A DNA stretch of 13,765 bases. Source: JBDIAR01 sp039812545 (GTDB lineage: Bacteria; Actinomycetota; Actinomycetes; Actinomycetales; Dermatophilaceae). Shown here in pieces: positions 6,168-13,670 of this stretch. Positions within the stretch are counted from its first letter, which is position 1; every line of letters starts with the position of its first letter. The DNA lies in assembly GCA_039812545.1 (NCBI GenBank), contig JBDIAR010000090.1, positions 1 to 13,765 of the forward strand, given 5' to 3'. The notes under the pieces are model-generated. The model saw only the letters and a program-made list of their open reading frames with translations. It did not search any database and was not told the origin of the DNA. Both the position numbers and the translations under genes were made by a program.

Positions 6168-8642
6168 GTGCTCTCGGCGGCCGAACTCCACGAACGAGCT
6201 CAGTCGGCGGCCAATGCGGGGCGCCTTCGGGTCGCCGCAACCCTGCTGGCCCGTGCCCGGGGGCGCGCCGTCGATCCCGACCAACTCGCGCTGCTGGACG
6301 CCACATCCTCGTACGTCGAATCCGAACTTGGTGACCCCGCAGCCGGATTGACGATCCTCGCCACAGCCGAGGCGCGAGTCGGTTTGCGCGAGAACACGAT
6401 CGGCATCCTGCACTGCCAGCGCGGCATGATCCACATGCGCGCCGGCAATGCCGAACTCGCCCTGACGGCCTTCGACCTCTCGGTGCACTTGTGTCGTGAC
6501 GACGGGCCGCTGGGTCGAGCGTTTCTCAATCGTGGACTCGTGCACCTCCAACTGCGAGCGACCGGGGCGGCGGCTTCGGACTTCGCCTGCGCCGCAGACC
6601 ACTTCCGTGACGCCGGGCTCGGCATACAGCAGGCCAAGGCCCGGCACAACCTGGGGTACGTCCGGCTGCTGCGGGGCGAACTCGCCGATGCGGTCCGCGT
6701 CATGGACTCGGTCCGCGGCTATCTCGCGCCCATCTCGGCGGTGAATCGCGCTGTCATCGACCAGGATCGCGCCGAAATGCTGATCGCCGCCGGTATGCCG
6801 GGAGCCGCGCGGGTCGCGCTTGAATCGGCTGTGGAGGCTTTCGGTTCGCGTCGCCTCCGGCAGTCCCAGGCCGAGGCCGAACTCATGCTCGCCCGGGCGC
6901 TCCTGCCAACGGACGTACGACGAGCGGGCGTCGTCGCCCGTCGGTCCGGGCGCCGATTCGCCGCCCGGGGGAGCGAGGCATGGAGTCTGCGGGCCCTGGC
7001 CGTCGCCTCGATCGCGACCCTGACGGTGCCACGTCCTCGCGCGCGGGACGTCGACTCGGCCACCGGGTTGGTCGTGCAGTTGCGTGCCCACGGGCTTGGT
7101 TACGAAGCGGATTCGTTGGAGTTGTATCGGATCCGCGCGCTGGTCCGGATGGGCGAGGTCGCTACGGCCGCGTCGTCGATCCGCCGCGTAGACCCTCGGC
7201 GGCTGGTCCGGATCGCCGACACGGTGCTGTTCTACGAATGCCGGATGGCGTTGGCCGACGCACTCGGGGACTCCCGAGCCGCGCTTCGCCAGGCCCGGGA
7301 GGGCGCCACTCGGCTGCAGAACTGGCACGCCACCTTCGCAAGCTTGGAGTTGCAGAGCACCACCAGTTCGCTGGGACGTGAATTGGTTTCGGGCGCAACC
7401 GCCCTGGCGCTTCGGACCGGGCGCTCCGACGTCGCGTTGGAGTGGGTGGAGCGTCAGGCCATGGCCAGCCGCGTCGTCGCGATGCGGCCCCCGCCGGATC
7501 CCGAGATCGCCGAGGCATTGGCCGAGTTGCGTTATCTGGCGACGCTCGGAACCGAGCAGAGGGCCCGGCATACGACGCTGGAAAGATCGCTGCGTAGACG
7601 GGTTCGCGAGCGGTCGTGGTACGCGTCGGGTTCGGGGCGCTCCCTGAACCCGGTGCGGCTGGCGGCCTTGCGGGAGGCGTTGCGAGTCCACGACGCCGCC
7701 TTGGTGGCCCACATCGTCAGTGGCGACCGACTTGCCGCCCTGGTCGTCACGCGGTCTCGGGCGCAGGTCGTCGACCTCGGCCCGGTCGGTGAGCTGGGCG
7801 CCGATGTCGGTCTGCTCAACGCCGACCTCGACATGTGTTCGACCGAGTTGAGTGCGGCGTTCGGCCGAGCCGTGCGCACCGGGTTGCGGACCCGACTGAC
7901 TCGTCTGAGTGCAAGGCTGATCGCCCCGCTGACCCGACGCGTGGGGGATCGTCCGATCGTCGTCGTCCCTCCTCGGGAACTGCTCGGCGTGCCTTGGACG
8001 ATCCTGCCCGGCCTGCTCGGACGCCCGGTGACGGTCCCGCGCTCGGCGACCGCGTGGGTCAGTGCTGTGTCCGAGCCGTCCGGATCCGTCGAGAAGTGGG
8101 CATGTCGGCGAGCGGGCTTCGTGGCCGGTCCGCACATCGTCCGCGCCGAGGCGGAGGTCCGGGCCGCCGCGGCCACGTGGCCCGACGCGGAGGTCCTCAC
8201 CGGTCCGCGGGCGACCGCGACCGCAGTCGCCGAGCTGGTGACCGAGGTCGACCTGCTGCACATCGCGGCCCACGGACGCCACTCCGCCGACAACCCGCTG
8301 TTCTCGGGTCTGGAACTGGCGGACGGCGTGTGGTTCGGATACGACGTGGATCGGCTGGCGCGGGTCCCACGGCTCGTCGTGCTGTCGGCCTGTGAACTGG
8401 GCCGGGCCACGGTGAACTGGCAGGAAGAGGGGATGGGGATGGCCATCGCGTGGCTGCATGCCGGCGCCGAATGCGTCATCGCCTCGACCTCGGTGGTGTC
8501 GGACGACATCGCGCACGACGTGCTCGGGCGGATCCACGTCGAACTGCGTTCCGGGCGGTCGCCGGCTGCCGCCGTGGCTGCGGCGACGGCCGACCCCTCG
8601 TCCTTCCCGGCGCCGTTCGTCTGCTACGGCCAGGGTCTGTGA
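6168..8642 (+). CDS. TPR-CHAT protein (caspase-like cysteine protease)
   Basis: An 824-residue protein. The N-terminal roughly 500 residues are Ala/Leu/Arg-rich helical repeats of TPR type (for example 'GILHCQRGMIHMRAGNAELALTAFDLSVHL' and 'AKARHNLGYVRLLRGELADAVRVM'). The C-terminal region, about 505-824, is a CHAT domain. The catalytic dyad is visible as H702 in LLHIAAHGRH and C742 in LVVLSACELG, followed by the conserved 'GMGMAIAWLHAGAECVIAS' segment. CHAT proteins are clan CD peptidases related to caspases and separases. The TPR part usually senses a partner. The start is a GTG 23 bp after the S8 protease stop with little Shine-Dalgarno, so translational coupling or a leaderless start is possible. 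No membrane segment or signal peptide. Target unknown: the sigma factor's small neighbour and the S8 protease are the obvious candidates (inference). Confidence 0.93.
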   Translation: MLSAAELHERAQSAANAGRLRVAATLLARARGRAVDPDQLALLDATSSYVESELGDPAAGLTILATAEARVGLRENTIGILHCQRGMIHMRAGNAELALTAFDLSVHLCRDDGPLGRAFLNRGLVHLQLRATGAAASDFACAADHFRDAGLGIQQAKARHNLGYVRLLRGELADAVRVMDSVRGYLAPISAVNRAVIDQDRAEMLIAAGMPGAARVALESAVEAFGSRRLRQSQAEAELMLARALLPTDVRRAGVVARRSGRRFAARGSEAWSLRALAVASIATLTVPRPRARDVDSATGLVVQLRAHGLGYEADSLELYRIRALVRMGEVATAASSIRRVDPRRLVRIADTVLFYECRMALADALGDSRAALRQAREGATRLQNWHATFASLELQSTTSSLGRELVSGATALALRTGRSDVALEWVERQAMASRVVAMRPPPDPEIAEALAELRYLATLGTEQRARHTTLERSLRRRVRERSWYASGSGRSLNPVRLAALREALRVHDAALVAHIVSGDRLAALVVTRSRAQVVDLGPVGELGADVGLLNADLDMCSTELSAAFGRAVRTGLRTRLTRLSARLIAPLTRRVGDRPIVVVPPRELLGVPWTILPGLLGRPVTVPRSATAWVSAVSEPSGSVEKWACRRAGFVAGPHIVRAEAEVRAAAATWPDAEVLTGPRATATAVAELVTEVDLLHIAAHGRHSADNPLFSGLELADGVWFGYDVDRLARVPRLVVLSACELGRATVNWQEEGMGMAIAWLHAGAECVIASTSVVSDDIAHDVLGRIHVELRSGRSPAAAVAAATADPSSFPAPFVCYGQGL

Positions 8643-8670
8643 CGCGCCGGGACCTTGCCGGCGCGCCGGC
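8643..8670 (+). terminator. GC-rich hairpin directly after the TPR-CHAT gene
   Basis: A perfect 8-bp stem, CGCGCCGG at 8643-8650 pairing with CCGGCGCG at 8658-8665 across a 7-nt loop, begins right after the stop codon. Its right arm overlaps a 14-bp perfect palindrome at 8657-8670 that could form an alternative structure. There is no T tract. It may terminate or attenuate the sigma/protease operon ahead of the metalloprotease gene. Confidence 0.4.
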
Positions 8671-8742
8671 GTACTCGACGGGCCGTTGTCGGAGGTCACC
8701 AGTACGTTGATCAGAACGACACACCACTCGGGAGGGCCGTAC

Positions 8743-10029
8743 ATGGACAAGGACACCGCCGCGATCGGAGCGCACGCGGAGCTGACCAGTCGATCCCGCA
8801 GGCATCCGCTGTGCGGCATCCTCCCGCCCTACCTGCTGGAGCGGCTCGCCCAATCCGATGACGAGCAGGTCAGGGACAGTGCAACCCAGACGGCCGCGGC
8901 GGACCTGGCGATGCGGCAGCGGCGTGAGGCCCGGGCCGAACGAGCCGCCCCGCAGCGTGAGCCGCGGGGAGTCGTGCAGCCGGAGCTGCTGGATCGTGTT
9001 CGGGCCAGTCGCCCGGCCGACCTTCGGGTCGTGCCCGAGGGCGTCGGGGCCGACACCGCGACGCAGCCCGCCGTCGTGACGCGCGCGATCCACGACGCCC
9101 AACACCGCACCACCCTGCCGGGTCGGCTGGTTCGCGAGGAGGGTGAGCCGGAGAGTTCGGACGAGTCGGTCAACGAGGCGTATGCCGGGTTGGGCGCGAC
9201 CTGGGAGCTGTTCCACGAGGCGTTCGGCCGCGACTCGCTGGACGGCGCCGGTCTCGAACTGGTCGCCAGCGTCCACTACGGGCGGCGCTACGACAACGCC
9301 TTCTGGGACGGGGCGCAGATGGTGTTCGGCGACGGCGACGGCGTCATCTTCAACTCCTTCACGGACTGTCTGGACGTCATCGGGCACGAGTTGGCTCACG
9401 GCGTCACGCAGTACACCGCCAACCTGGTCTATGTCGGACAATCGGGAGCCTTGAACGAGTCGATCTCGGACGTCTTCGGCTCCCTGGTGCGCCAGCACTC
9501 GCTGGGACAGAGCGCGGACCAGGCCGATTGGCTGATCGGTGCCGGACTGTTCACCGGGTCGGTCCGCGGCGTGGCGCTGCGCTCGATGAAGGCGCCGGGA
9601 ACGGCATACGACGACCCTCGCCTGGGCAAGGACCCCCAGCCGAGCGACATGGACGGTTTCGTCGACCTACCGCACGACGACGCGCACGACAACGGCGGTG
9701 TGCACACGAATTCGGGGATTCCCAACAGGGCGTTCTACCTGACGGCGGCGGCGATCGGCGGGTATGCCTGGGAGAAGGCGGGCCGGATCTGGTACGACAC
9801 CCTGACCGGGGGGACGGTGCCGAAGGACGTCGATTTCGCCGGCTTCGCGCGCGCGACGATCGCCTCGGCCGTCAAACTCTACGGCGCGGACGACCCCGCG
9901 GTGGGGCAGGTCGAGGCGGCCTGGCGCGCGGTGAAGGTTCTCTCGGCGCCGATGACGGAACCCGCGCGGTCGAAGCCGAAGAAGCGCAAGCCCCGCCGCC
10001 CACCGTCCACGGCACGCAACGACGACTGA
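8743..10029 (+). CDS. M4-family metalloprotease, protealysin-like
   Basis: A 428-residue thermolysin-family zinc protease. The zinc site is H215-E216-L-A-H219 (HEXXH) with E239 in GALNESISD as third ligand and E216 as catalytic base. H321 in GVHTNSGIPNRAF is the expected transition-state histidine. There is no signal peptide and no long FTP/PepSY propeptide. Instead residues 21-37 (HPLCGILPPYLLERLAQ) match the short 'PPYLL' propeptide motif typical of protealysin-like proteins, known to self-process and often to stay intracellular. The last 25 or so residues are a Lys/Arg/Pro-rich tail. The ATG at 8743 is supported by GGGAGG at 8730-8735. The gene lies 100 bp after the TPR-CHAT gene and could be read through from that operon or have its own promoter. 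Emfourin, the inhibitor often encoded beside protealysins, is not seen downstream. Confidence 0.93.
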   Translation: MDKDTAAIGAHAELTSRSRRHPLCGILPPYLLERLAQSDDEQVRDSATQTAAADLAMRQRREARAERAAPQREPRGVVQPELLDRVRASRPADLRVVPEGVGADTATQPAVVTRAIHDAQHRTTLPGRLVREEGEPESSDESVNEAYAGLGATWELFHEAFGRDSLDGAGLELVASVHYGRRYDNAFWDGAQMVFGDGDGVIFNSFTDCLDVIGHELAHGVTQYTANLVYVGQSGALNESISDVFGSLVRQHSLGQSADQADWLIGAGLFTGSVRGVALRSMKAPGTAYDDPRLGKDPQPSDMDGFVDLPHDDAHDNGGVHTNSGIPNRAFYLTAAAIGGYAWEKAGRIWYDTLTGGTVPKDVDFAGFARATIASAVKLYGADDPAVGQVEAAWRAVKVLSAPMTEPARSKPKKRKPRRPPSTARNDD

Positions 10030-10030
10030 C

Positions 10031-10052
10031 CACCCCGGGTGGGGTCACCCCC
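10031..10052. terminator. Possible short bidirectional terminator between convergent genes
   Basis: The 15-bp gap between the convergent metalloprotease and isomerase-like genes holds overlapping short inverted repeats: ACCCC/GGGGT at 10032-10045 and GGGG/CCCC at 10041-10051. The stems are only 4-5 bp and one arm overlaps the isomerase-like gene's stop codon. The position is right for a shared terminator but the structure is weak. Confidence 0.25.
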
Positions 10053-10830
10053 AGGAGATCGCGCTGCCGGTCGCCCACAAGGTGGCGGCCAGGTCCGCGT
10101 GGGCTCCGGACCAGCGGGCCTCGGTCGACCGGTTCCAGGCGGCCAGATAGAGGGCCGCCGCGGGGCCGCTCAGGATGGCATCCGGCGCGCCGGCGTCATC
10201 GGCGCTCACCACAGGGGCGTCCGCACTGACGGTGATCGTCCAGGCGGCGTCGGTGTCCGTGCAGGCGATCCGCAAGGTCAGCGGCTCGGCGGACCGTAGC
10301 CGCGACGACGCGCGGGGCAGGAAGCCCATGACGAGTTCGTCGATCCCGTCGCGAGCGAACGCCGGTCGCAACCAGGTCTGGCCGATCGTGGGGACCCGCC
10401 CCAACTTCGCCGACATCGCGTCGACGGCGTGGACGGAGGTCTCGTGCGCCTGTCGGCGCGCCCAGGCGAGTCGCTTGTCGGGGGCGTCCTTGAGGAAGAA
10501 GAAGTAGTCGCCGTCGGCGGGGGCTCGGGCGATCGCATTGAGGACGAGGACCAACTGATCGTCGAACCAGTCGGGCAACGCGGCCACCGACAGCCCCTTG
10601 GCCTGCGTTGCGGCCGCCGCACGCCCGGCGTCGTCCAACCCGGCACCGCCCAAGATGGCGCGCGCCCAGGCATACACGCTGCCCTGATGGGCGACCAGGT
10701 CGCGCAACGTCCAACCGGGGCAGGTCGGCACGGGGGCGTCCGGTGACGTCGATCCGGCTTGCGCTCGGATCACCGTTCCGGCAGTACCGATCGCCTCGCC
10801 GTAGTCCGCGAAGGTCAACGCTGCTGGCAT
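10045..10830 (-). CDS. Maleylpyruvate isomerase-family (mycothiol-dependent, DinB-like) protein
   Basis: A 261-residue protein with the MDMPI N-terminal domain (four-helix DinB-like bundle). The metal ligands known from the Corynebacterium enzyme (His, then Glu-x3-His) have counterparts here: H48 in TLRDLVAHQGS, and E130 and H134 in RRQAHETSVHAVDA. The C-terminal part (about 150-261, 'LRIACTDTDAAWTITVSADAP...DAILSGPAAALYLAAWNR') looks like the MDMPI C-terminal domain. The family uses mycothiol in several thiol-transfer or isomerisation reactions, and the substrate here cannot be named. The ATG at 10830 is supported by TAAGGTG a few bases upstream, which overlaps the stop of the MFS gene. The 10-bp gap implies translational coupling in a transporter operon. 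Confidence 0.87.
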   Translation of the reverse strand: MPAALTFADYGEAIGTAGTVIRAQAGSTSPDAPVPTCPGWTLRDLVAHQGSVYAWARAILGGAGLDDAGRAAAATQAKGLSVAALPDWFDDQLVLVLNAIARAPADGDYFFFLKDAPDKRLAWARRQAHETSVHAVDAMSAKLGRVPTIGQTWLRPAFARDGIDELVMGFLPRASSRLRSAEPLTLRIACTDTDAAWTITVSADAPVVSADDAGAPDAILSGPAAALYLAAWNRSTEARWSGAHADLAATLWATGSAISWG

Positions 10831-10840
10831 GTCCGGCACC

Positions 10841-12058
10841 TTACCGAACCCCGGGCCGCGGATCTCGCGGCAGAGCGGCCCAGAGCACCCCGGCACCCAC
10901 GGCGGCGAGCGCCGCGACGGCCAACACGCCGGCGGTGAGGGATAGCGCTGCGGTCAGCGCCGCCAGGATCGCCGGACCAAGGGCGCCGCCGATGTCGCCT
11001 TCAAGTCGCCACAGTCCGAGGAAGAGCGCGCGGTCGCGTTCGGGGGCGAAGTCTGCGCCGAGGGTGAGCAGCAGTCCCGAACCCAGTCCGTTGCCAAGAC
11101 CCAGGATGAGGGCCGCCGTCAACAGCCCCGTCACCGTTGTCGTCCACGGCATCACGAGCAAGCCCACACCCATGACGGCCATGGAGGGCACAGCGACCGC
11201 TGCTCGCCCGACGGTGTCCATCACCTTGCCGGCCGGATAGAACACCGCCATGTCGACCGCTCCACTCACCCCGACGATCAGCGAGGCGCCGGCGGCGTCC
11301 AGCCCGAGGTGATCCGCCCACAGCGGGACGGCGACCTGTCGGGTGGCCCGGACGGCGGCGACGAGGGCGATCCCGATGCCGGCCGTCAGGAAGACGCGCC
11401 CCTGCGTCCGCAGCAGATCGCGGAGGGTCGACTGCCGGCTCAGGCCGGCGTGTACCGTTTCGTCGGCCGGGTCCGAACCCGCCGGGGGGAGGTCGGGCAG
11501 CCCGCGGGAAACAGCTCCGGCCGCCAGCGTGCTCGCTGCCGCAACGAGGTATGCCGTCCGCGCTCCGCCCTGCGTCGCCGCCAGTGCGCCGACGAAAGGC
11601 CCGGCGAAGAGGCCGACCCGGAGTACCCCGCCAAGGGTGGACATCGCCCGAGCCCGCATCGAGAAGGGAACCGCGATGGTCAGGTGGCTGTGTCGAGCCA
11701 CCCCGAAGACCGAACCAGACATCCCCAACGCGAGGATGGCGAAGGCATACCAGAGCACGTGCGTGGCCGTCCCGGCGGCGACGAGCGCGCTCGCGCAGGC
11801 GACCGAGGCCCAGGTGATCGCCCGCCGTTCGCCGAGTCGGGCGGTGACGAGGGAGGCCGGGACGTTGGCGATCATCGACCCCATTCCGACGAGCATGACC
11901 ACCGCAGCGGCCGCTGCCGTGGAGGCGCCGAACGCCCGGGCACCCAGTGGAAGGAGGGCGAGCACGCAGCCCTGACCGAAGCCGAAGAGCAGCACCGGAG
12001 CGTAGATCGGGATGGCAAGCCGGCGCATCGCCGCGCGATCGGCCGGGTTCGTGGTCAT
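10841..12058 (-). CDS. MFS transporter
   Basis: A 405-residue integral membrane protein with about 12 hydrophobic segments, the typical single-domain MFS size. Motif-A-like loops are seen after TM2 (ASLVTARLGERRAIT) and at the equivalent place in the second half (YPAGKVMDTVGRAAV). A longer hydrophilic loop in the middle (GLPDLPPAGSDPADETVHAGLSRQ) separates the two six-helix halves. Arg/Asp-containing loops and Gly-rich helices suggest a drug or metabolite exporter, but the substrate is not determinable. The ATG at 12058 gives a natural N-terminus just ahead of TM1. It lacks a good Shine-Dalgarno sequence, and longer in-frame starts would overlap the permease gene. It lies between the APC permease (52 bp upstream) and the isomerase-like gene (10 bp downstream), all on the minus strand. 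Confidence 0.9.
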   Translation of the reverse strand: MTTNPADRAAMRRLAIPIYAPVLLFGFGQGCVLALLPLGARAFGASTAAAAAVVMLVGMGSMIANVPASLVTARLGERRAITWASVACASALVAAGTATHVLWYAFAILALGMSGSVFGVARHSHLTIAVPFSMRARAMSTLGGVLRVGLFAGPFVGALAATQGGARTAYLVAAASTLAAGAVSRGLPDLPPAGSDPADETVHAGLSRQSTLRDLLRTQGRVFLTAGIGIALVAAVRATRQVAVPLWADHLGLDAAGASLIVGVSGAVDMAVFYPAGKVMDTVGRAAVAVPSMAVMGVGLLVMPWTTTVTGLLTAALILGLGNGLGSGLLLTLGADFAPERDRALFLGLWRLEGDIGGALGPAILAALTAALSLTAGVLAVAALAAVGAGVLWAALPRDPRPGVR

Positions 12059-12110
12059 CTGGGCGGGGCGAGCGGTGCCGTCGTGGCGAAGGCGGGCGGC
12101 GGACGGCCCG

Positions 12111-13652
12111 TCAGAAGTCCCCGCCGACCGCCGGGTTGCCGCCGTGGTGCTCGTGGTGGGCGACGTCCTCGTTCTCCGCCGGTGGGACATGCTTGGCGAG
12201 CCGCGAGTTATGACGCGAGTAGGCGAAGTAGATCACCATGCCGACCGCCATCCACCCCACGAAACGGACCCAGGTCTCGAGGCTGAGGTTGACCATGAGG
12301 TAGATCGACACCAGGGCCGCCAACCAGGGCAGGACCGGGGAGCCGGGCACCCGGAAGGACCGCTTCAGGTCGGGGCGGCGGCGCCGGAGCACGGGGACCG
12401 CGAACGAGACCAGCGTGAACGCCGCGAGCGTTCCGATGTTGACCATCTGCTCGAGGGCCCCGATCGGGGTGAAGGTGGCCGTGACCGCGACGAGCGCGCC
12501 GATGCCGAGGGTGATCTTGACGGGGGTGCCGGTGCGGGGGCTGGTGGTCCCGAGTGACGCGGGCAGCAGCCAGTCGCGCGACATCGCGAAGACGATCCGG
12601 GTCGCGCCGATCAGCAACGTCATGACCACCGTGAAGAGTCCGGCGACCGCGCCGGCCGCGATGAGCGTGCTGGCCCACCCCTGCCCGACGCTCTCGAAGG
12701 CGGTGGCGAGGGCGGCCTTGGGATTGAGGTGGTCGTAGCGGACCATGCCGGTCACCACGAGGGTGACCGAGATGTACAGGACCGTGCAGATGATGAGCGA
12801 CCCGATGATGCCGATCGGCAGGTCCCGCTGCGGGTTACGCGCCTCTTCAGCGGTCGTCGCCACGATGTCGAACCCGATGTATGCGAAGAAGACCAGCGCC
12901 GCACCGGCGAGGATTCCGCCCCACCCGTACGTCGTGGGGGCGAAGCCGAACAGGGTCTGCAGCAGCGGCGCGGTCCACACATCGCCACCGACCGTCGTGG
13001 CCGGCACGGGGTCCGGGATGAACGGGGTGTAGTTCACGGTGTTGACGAACCGCAGCCCCGCGAAGATGACGAAGAGCACGATGAAGAGCTTGATCGCGAC
13101 GAACACGAGGTTGACCCGCATGCTCTCCTTGATGCCGTAGGCGATCAAGGCGGTGATGGCGGCGACCAGCAGGAGCGCCAGCAGGTCGAAGCCGGAACCG
13201 CTGGCCACCCCCTCCGGCAGGTGGATGCCGAGATGCCCGAGGAACACACCGGCATACGAGGACCAGCCTTGGGCGACGATGCTGGCACCGAGCAGCATTT
13301 CCAAGAGCAGATCCCAGCCGATGATCCAGGCCACGATCTCGCCGAGGGTGGCGTACGAGAAGGTGTATGCCGATCCGCTGACCGGCACCGTCGAGGCGAA
13401 CTCGGCGTAGCACAACGCCGCCAGCCCGCAGGCCACCGCGCTGATGACGAACGAGATGACGATGGCTGGCCCGGCGTATGACGCGGCGGCGCGGCCGGTC
13501 AGCGTGAAGATCCCAGCGCCGATGACGACACCGACGCCGAACGCGATGAGGTCGACCGGGCCGAGCCGCCGCTTGAGTTGGTAGCTCTCCTCCTCGGTTT
13601 CGAGGATCGAGGCCTCGACGGTCTTGGTGCGGAACAACGCGCTGCGAGTCAT
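12111..13652 (-). CDS. APC-family amino acid permease
   Basis: A 513-residue membrane protein with about 12 hydrophobic segments, resembling the cationic amino acid transporter branch of the APC superfamily. The substrate-binding first helix carries the GVGVVIGAGIFTLTG motif, followed by 'AGPAIVISFVISAVACGLAALCYAEFA' and 'VPVSGSAYTFSYATLGEIVAWIIGWDL', both characteristic of the family. It should import amino acids or amines by proton symport or exchange across the cytoplasmic membrane. The hydrophilic C-terminus is His/Glu-rich (ENEDVAHHEHHGG). The ATG at 13652 is preferred because GAGGA lies 7 bp upstream. The in-frame ATG at 13670 would add six residues but has no ribosome site. It is the likely first gene of the minus-strand operon. 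The exact substrate is unknown. Confidence 0.93.
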   Translation of the reverse strand: MTRSALFRTKTVEASILETEEESYQLKRRLGPVDLIAFGVGVVIGAGIFTLTGRAAASYAGPAIVISFVISAVACGLAALCYAEFASTVPVSGSAYTFSYATLGEIVAWIIGWDLLLEMLLGASIVAQGWSSYAGVFLGHLGIHLPEGVASGSGFDLLALLLVAAITALIAYGIKESMRVNLVFVAIKLFIVLFVIFAGLRFVNTVNYTPFIPDPVPATTVGGDVWTAPLLQTLFGFAPTTYGWGGILAGAALVFFAYIGFDIVATTAEEARNPQRDLPIGIIGSLIICTVLYISVTLVVTGMVRYDHLNPKAALATAFESVGQGWASTLIAAGAVAGLFTVVMTLLIGATRIVFAMSRDWLLPASLGTTSPRTGTPVKITLGIGALVAVTATFTPIGALEQMVNIGTLAAFTLVSFAVPVLRRRRPDLKRSFRVPGSPVLPWLAALVSIYLMVNLSLETWVRFVGWMAVGMVIYFAYSRHNSRLAKHVPPAENEDVAHHEHHGGNPAVGGDF

Positions 13653-13670
13653 GAACCTGTCCTCGGTCAT

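Noticed and set aside
4804..6306. A 500-codon open frame on the minus strand opposite the S8 protease
   Set aside because: It has shadow-type composition and no domain, and the plus strand encodes an intact subtilase.
8686..8708. Promoter TTGTCG...TACGTT upstream of the M4 gene
   Set aside because: The spacing between the hexamers is only 11 bp, too short for a normal sigma-70 promoter. The M4 gene may still have a promoter I cannot identify.
8458..8742. Long N-terminal extension of the M4 protease frame
   Set aside because: It overlaps the 3' end of the TPR-CHAT gene, lacks family similarity, and the ATG at 8743 has a good ribosome site and the protealysin-type propeptide.
6138..8819. An 893-codon open frame on the minus strand opposite the TPR-CHAT gene
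   Set aside because: It is a mirror of a high-GC coding frame. It has no recognisable domain, is Arg/Gly/Gln-rich in low-complexity fashion, and the plus strand has a full TPR-CHAT protein with catalytic residues.
3392..10029. A bacterial gasdermin or other pore-forming effector next to the CHAT protease
   Set aside because: Every gene in the cluster is accounted for by other families, and none has a gasdermin-like size with a hydrophobic pore segment. An effector could lie outside the window.
12059..12190. N-terminal extension of the MFS transporter into the permease gene
   Set aside because: The extra residues are hydrophilic low-complexity sequence overlapping the permease coding region. 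The ATG at 12058 directly precedes TM1.
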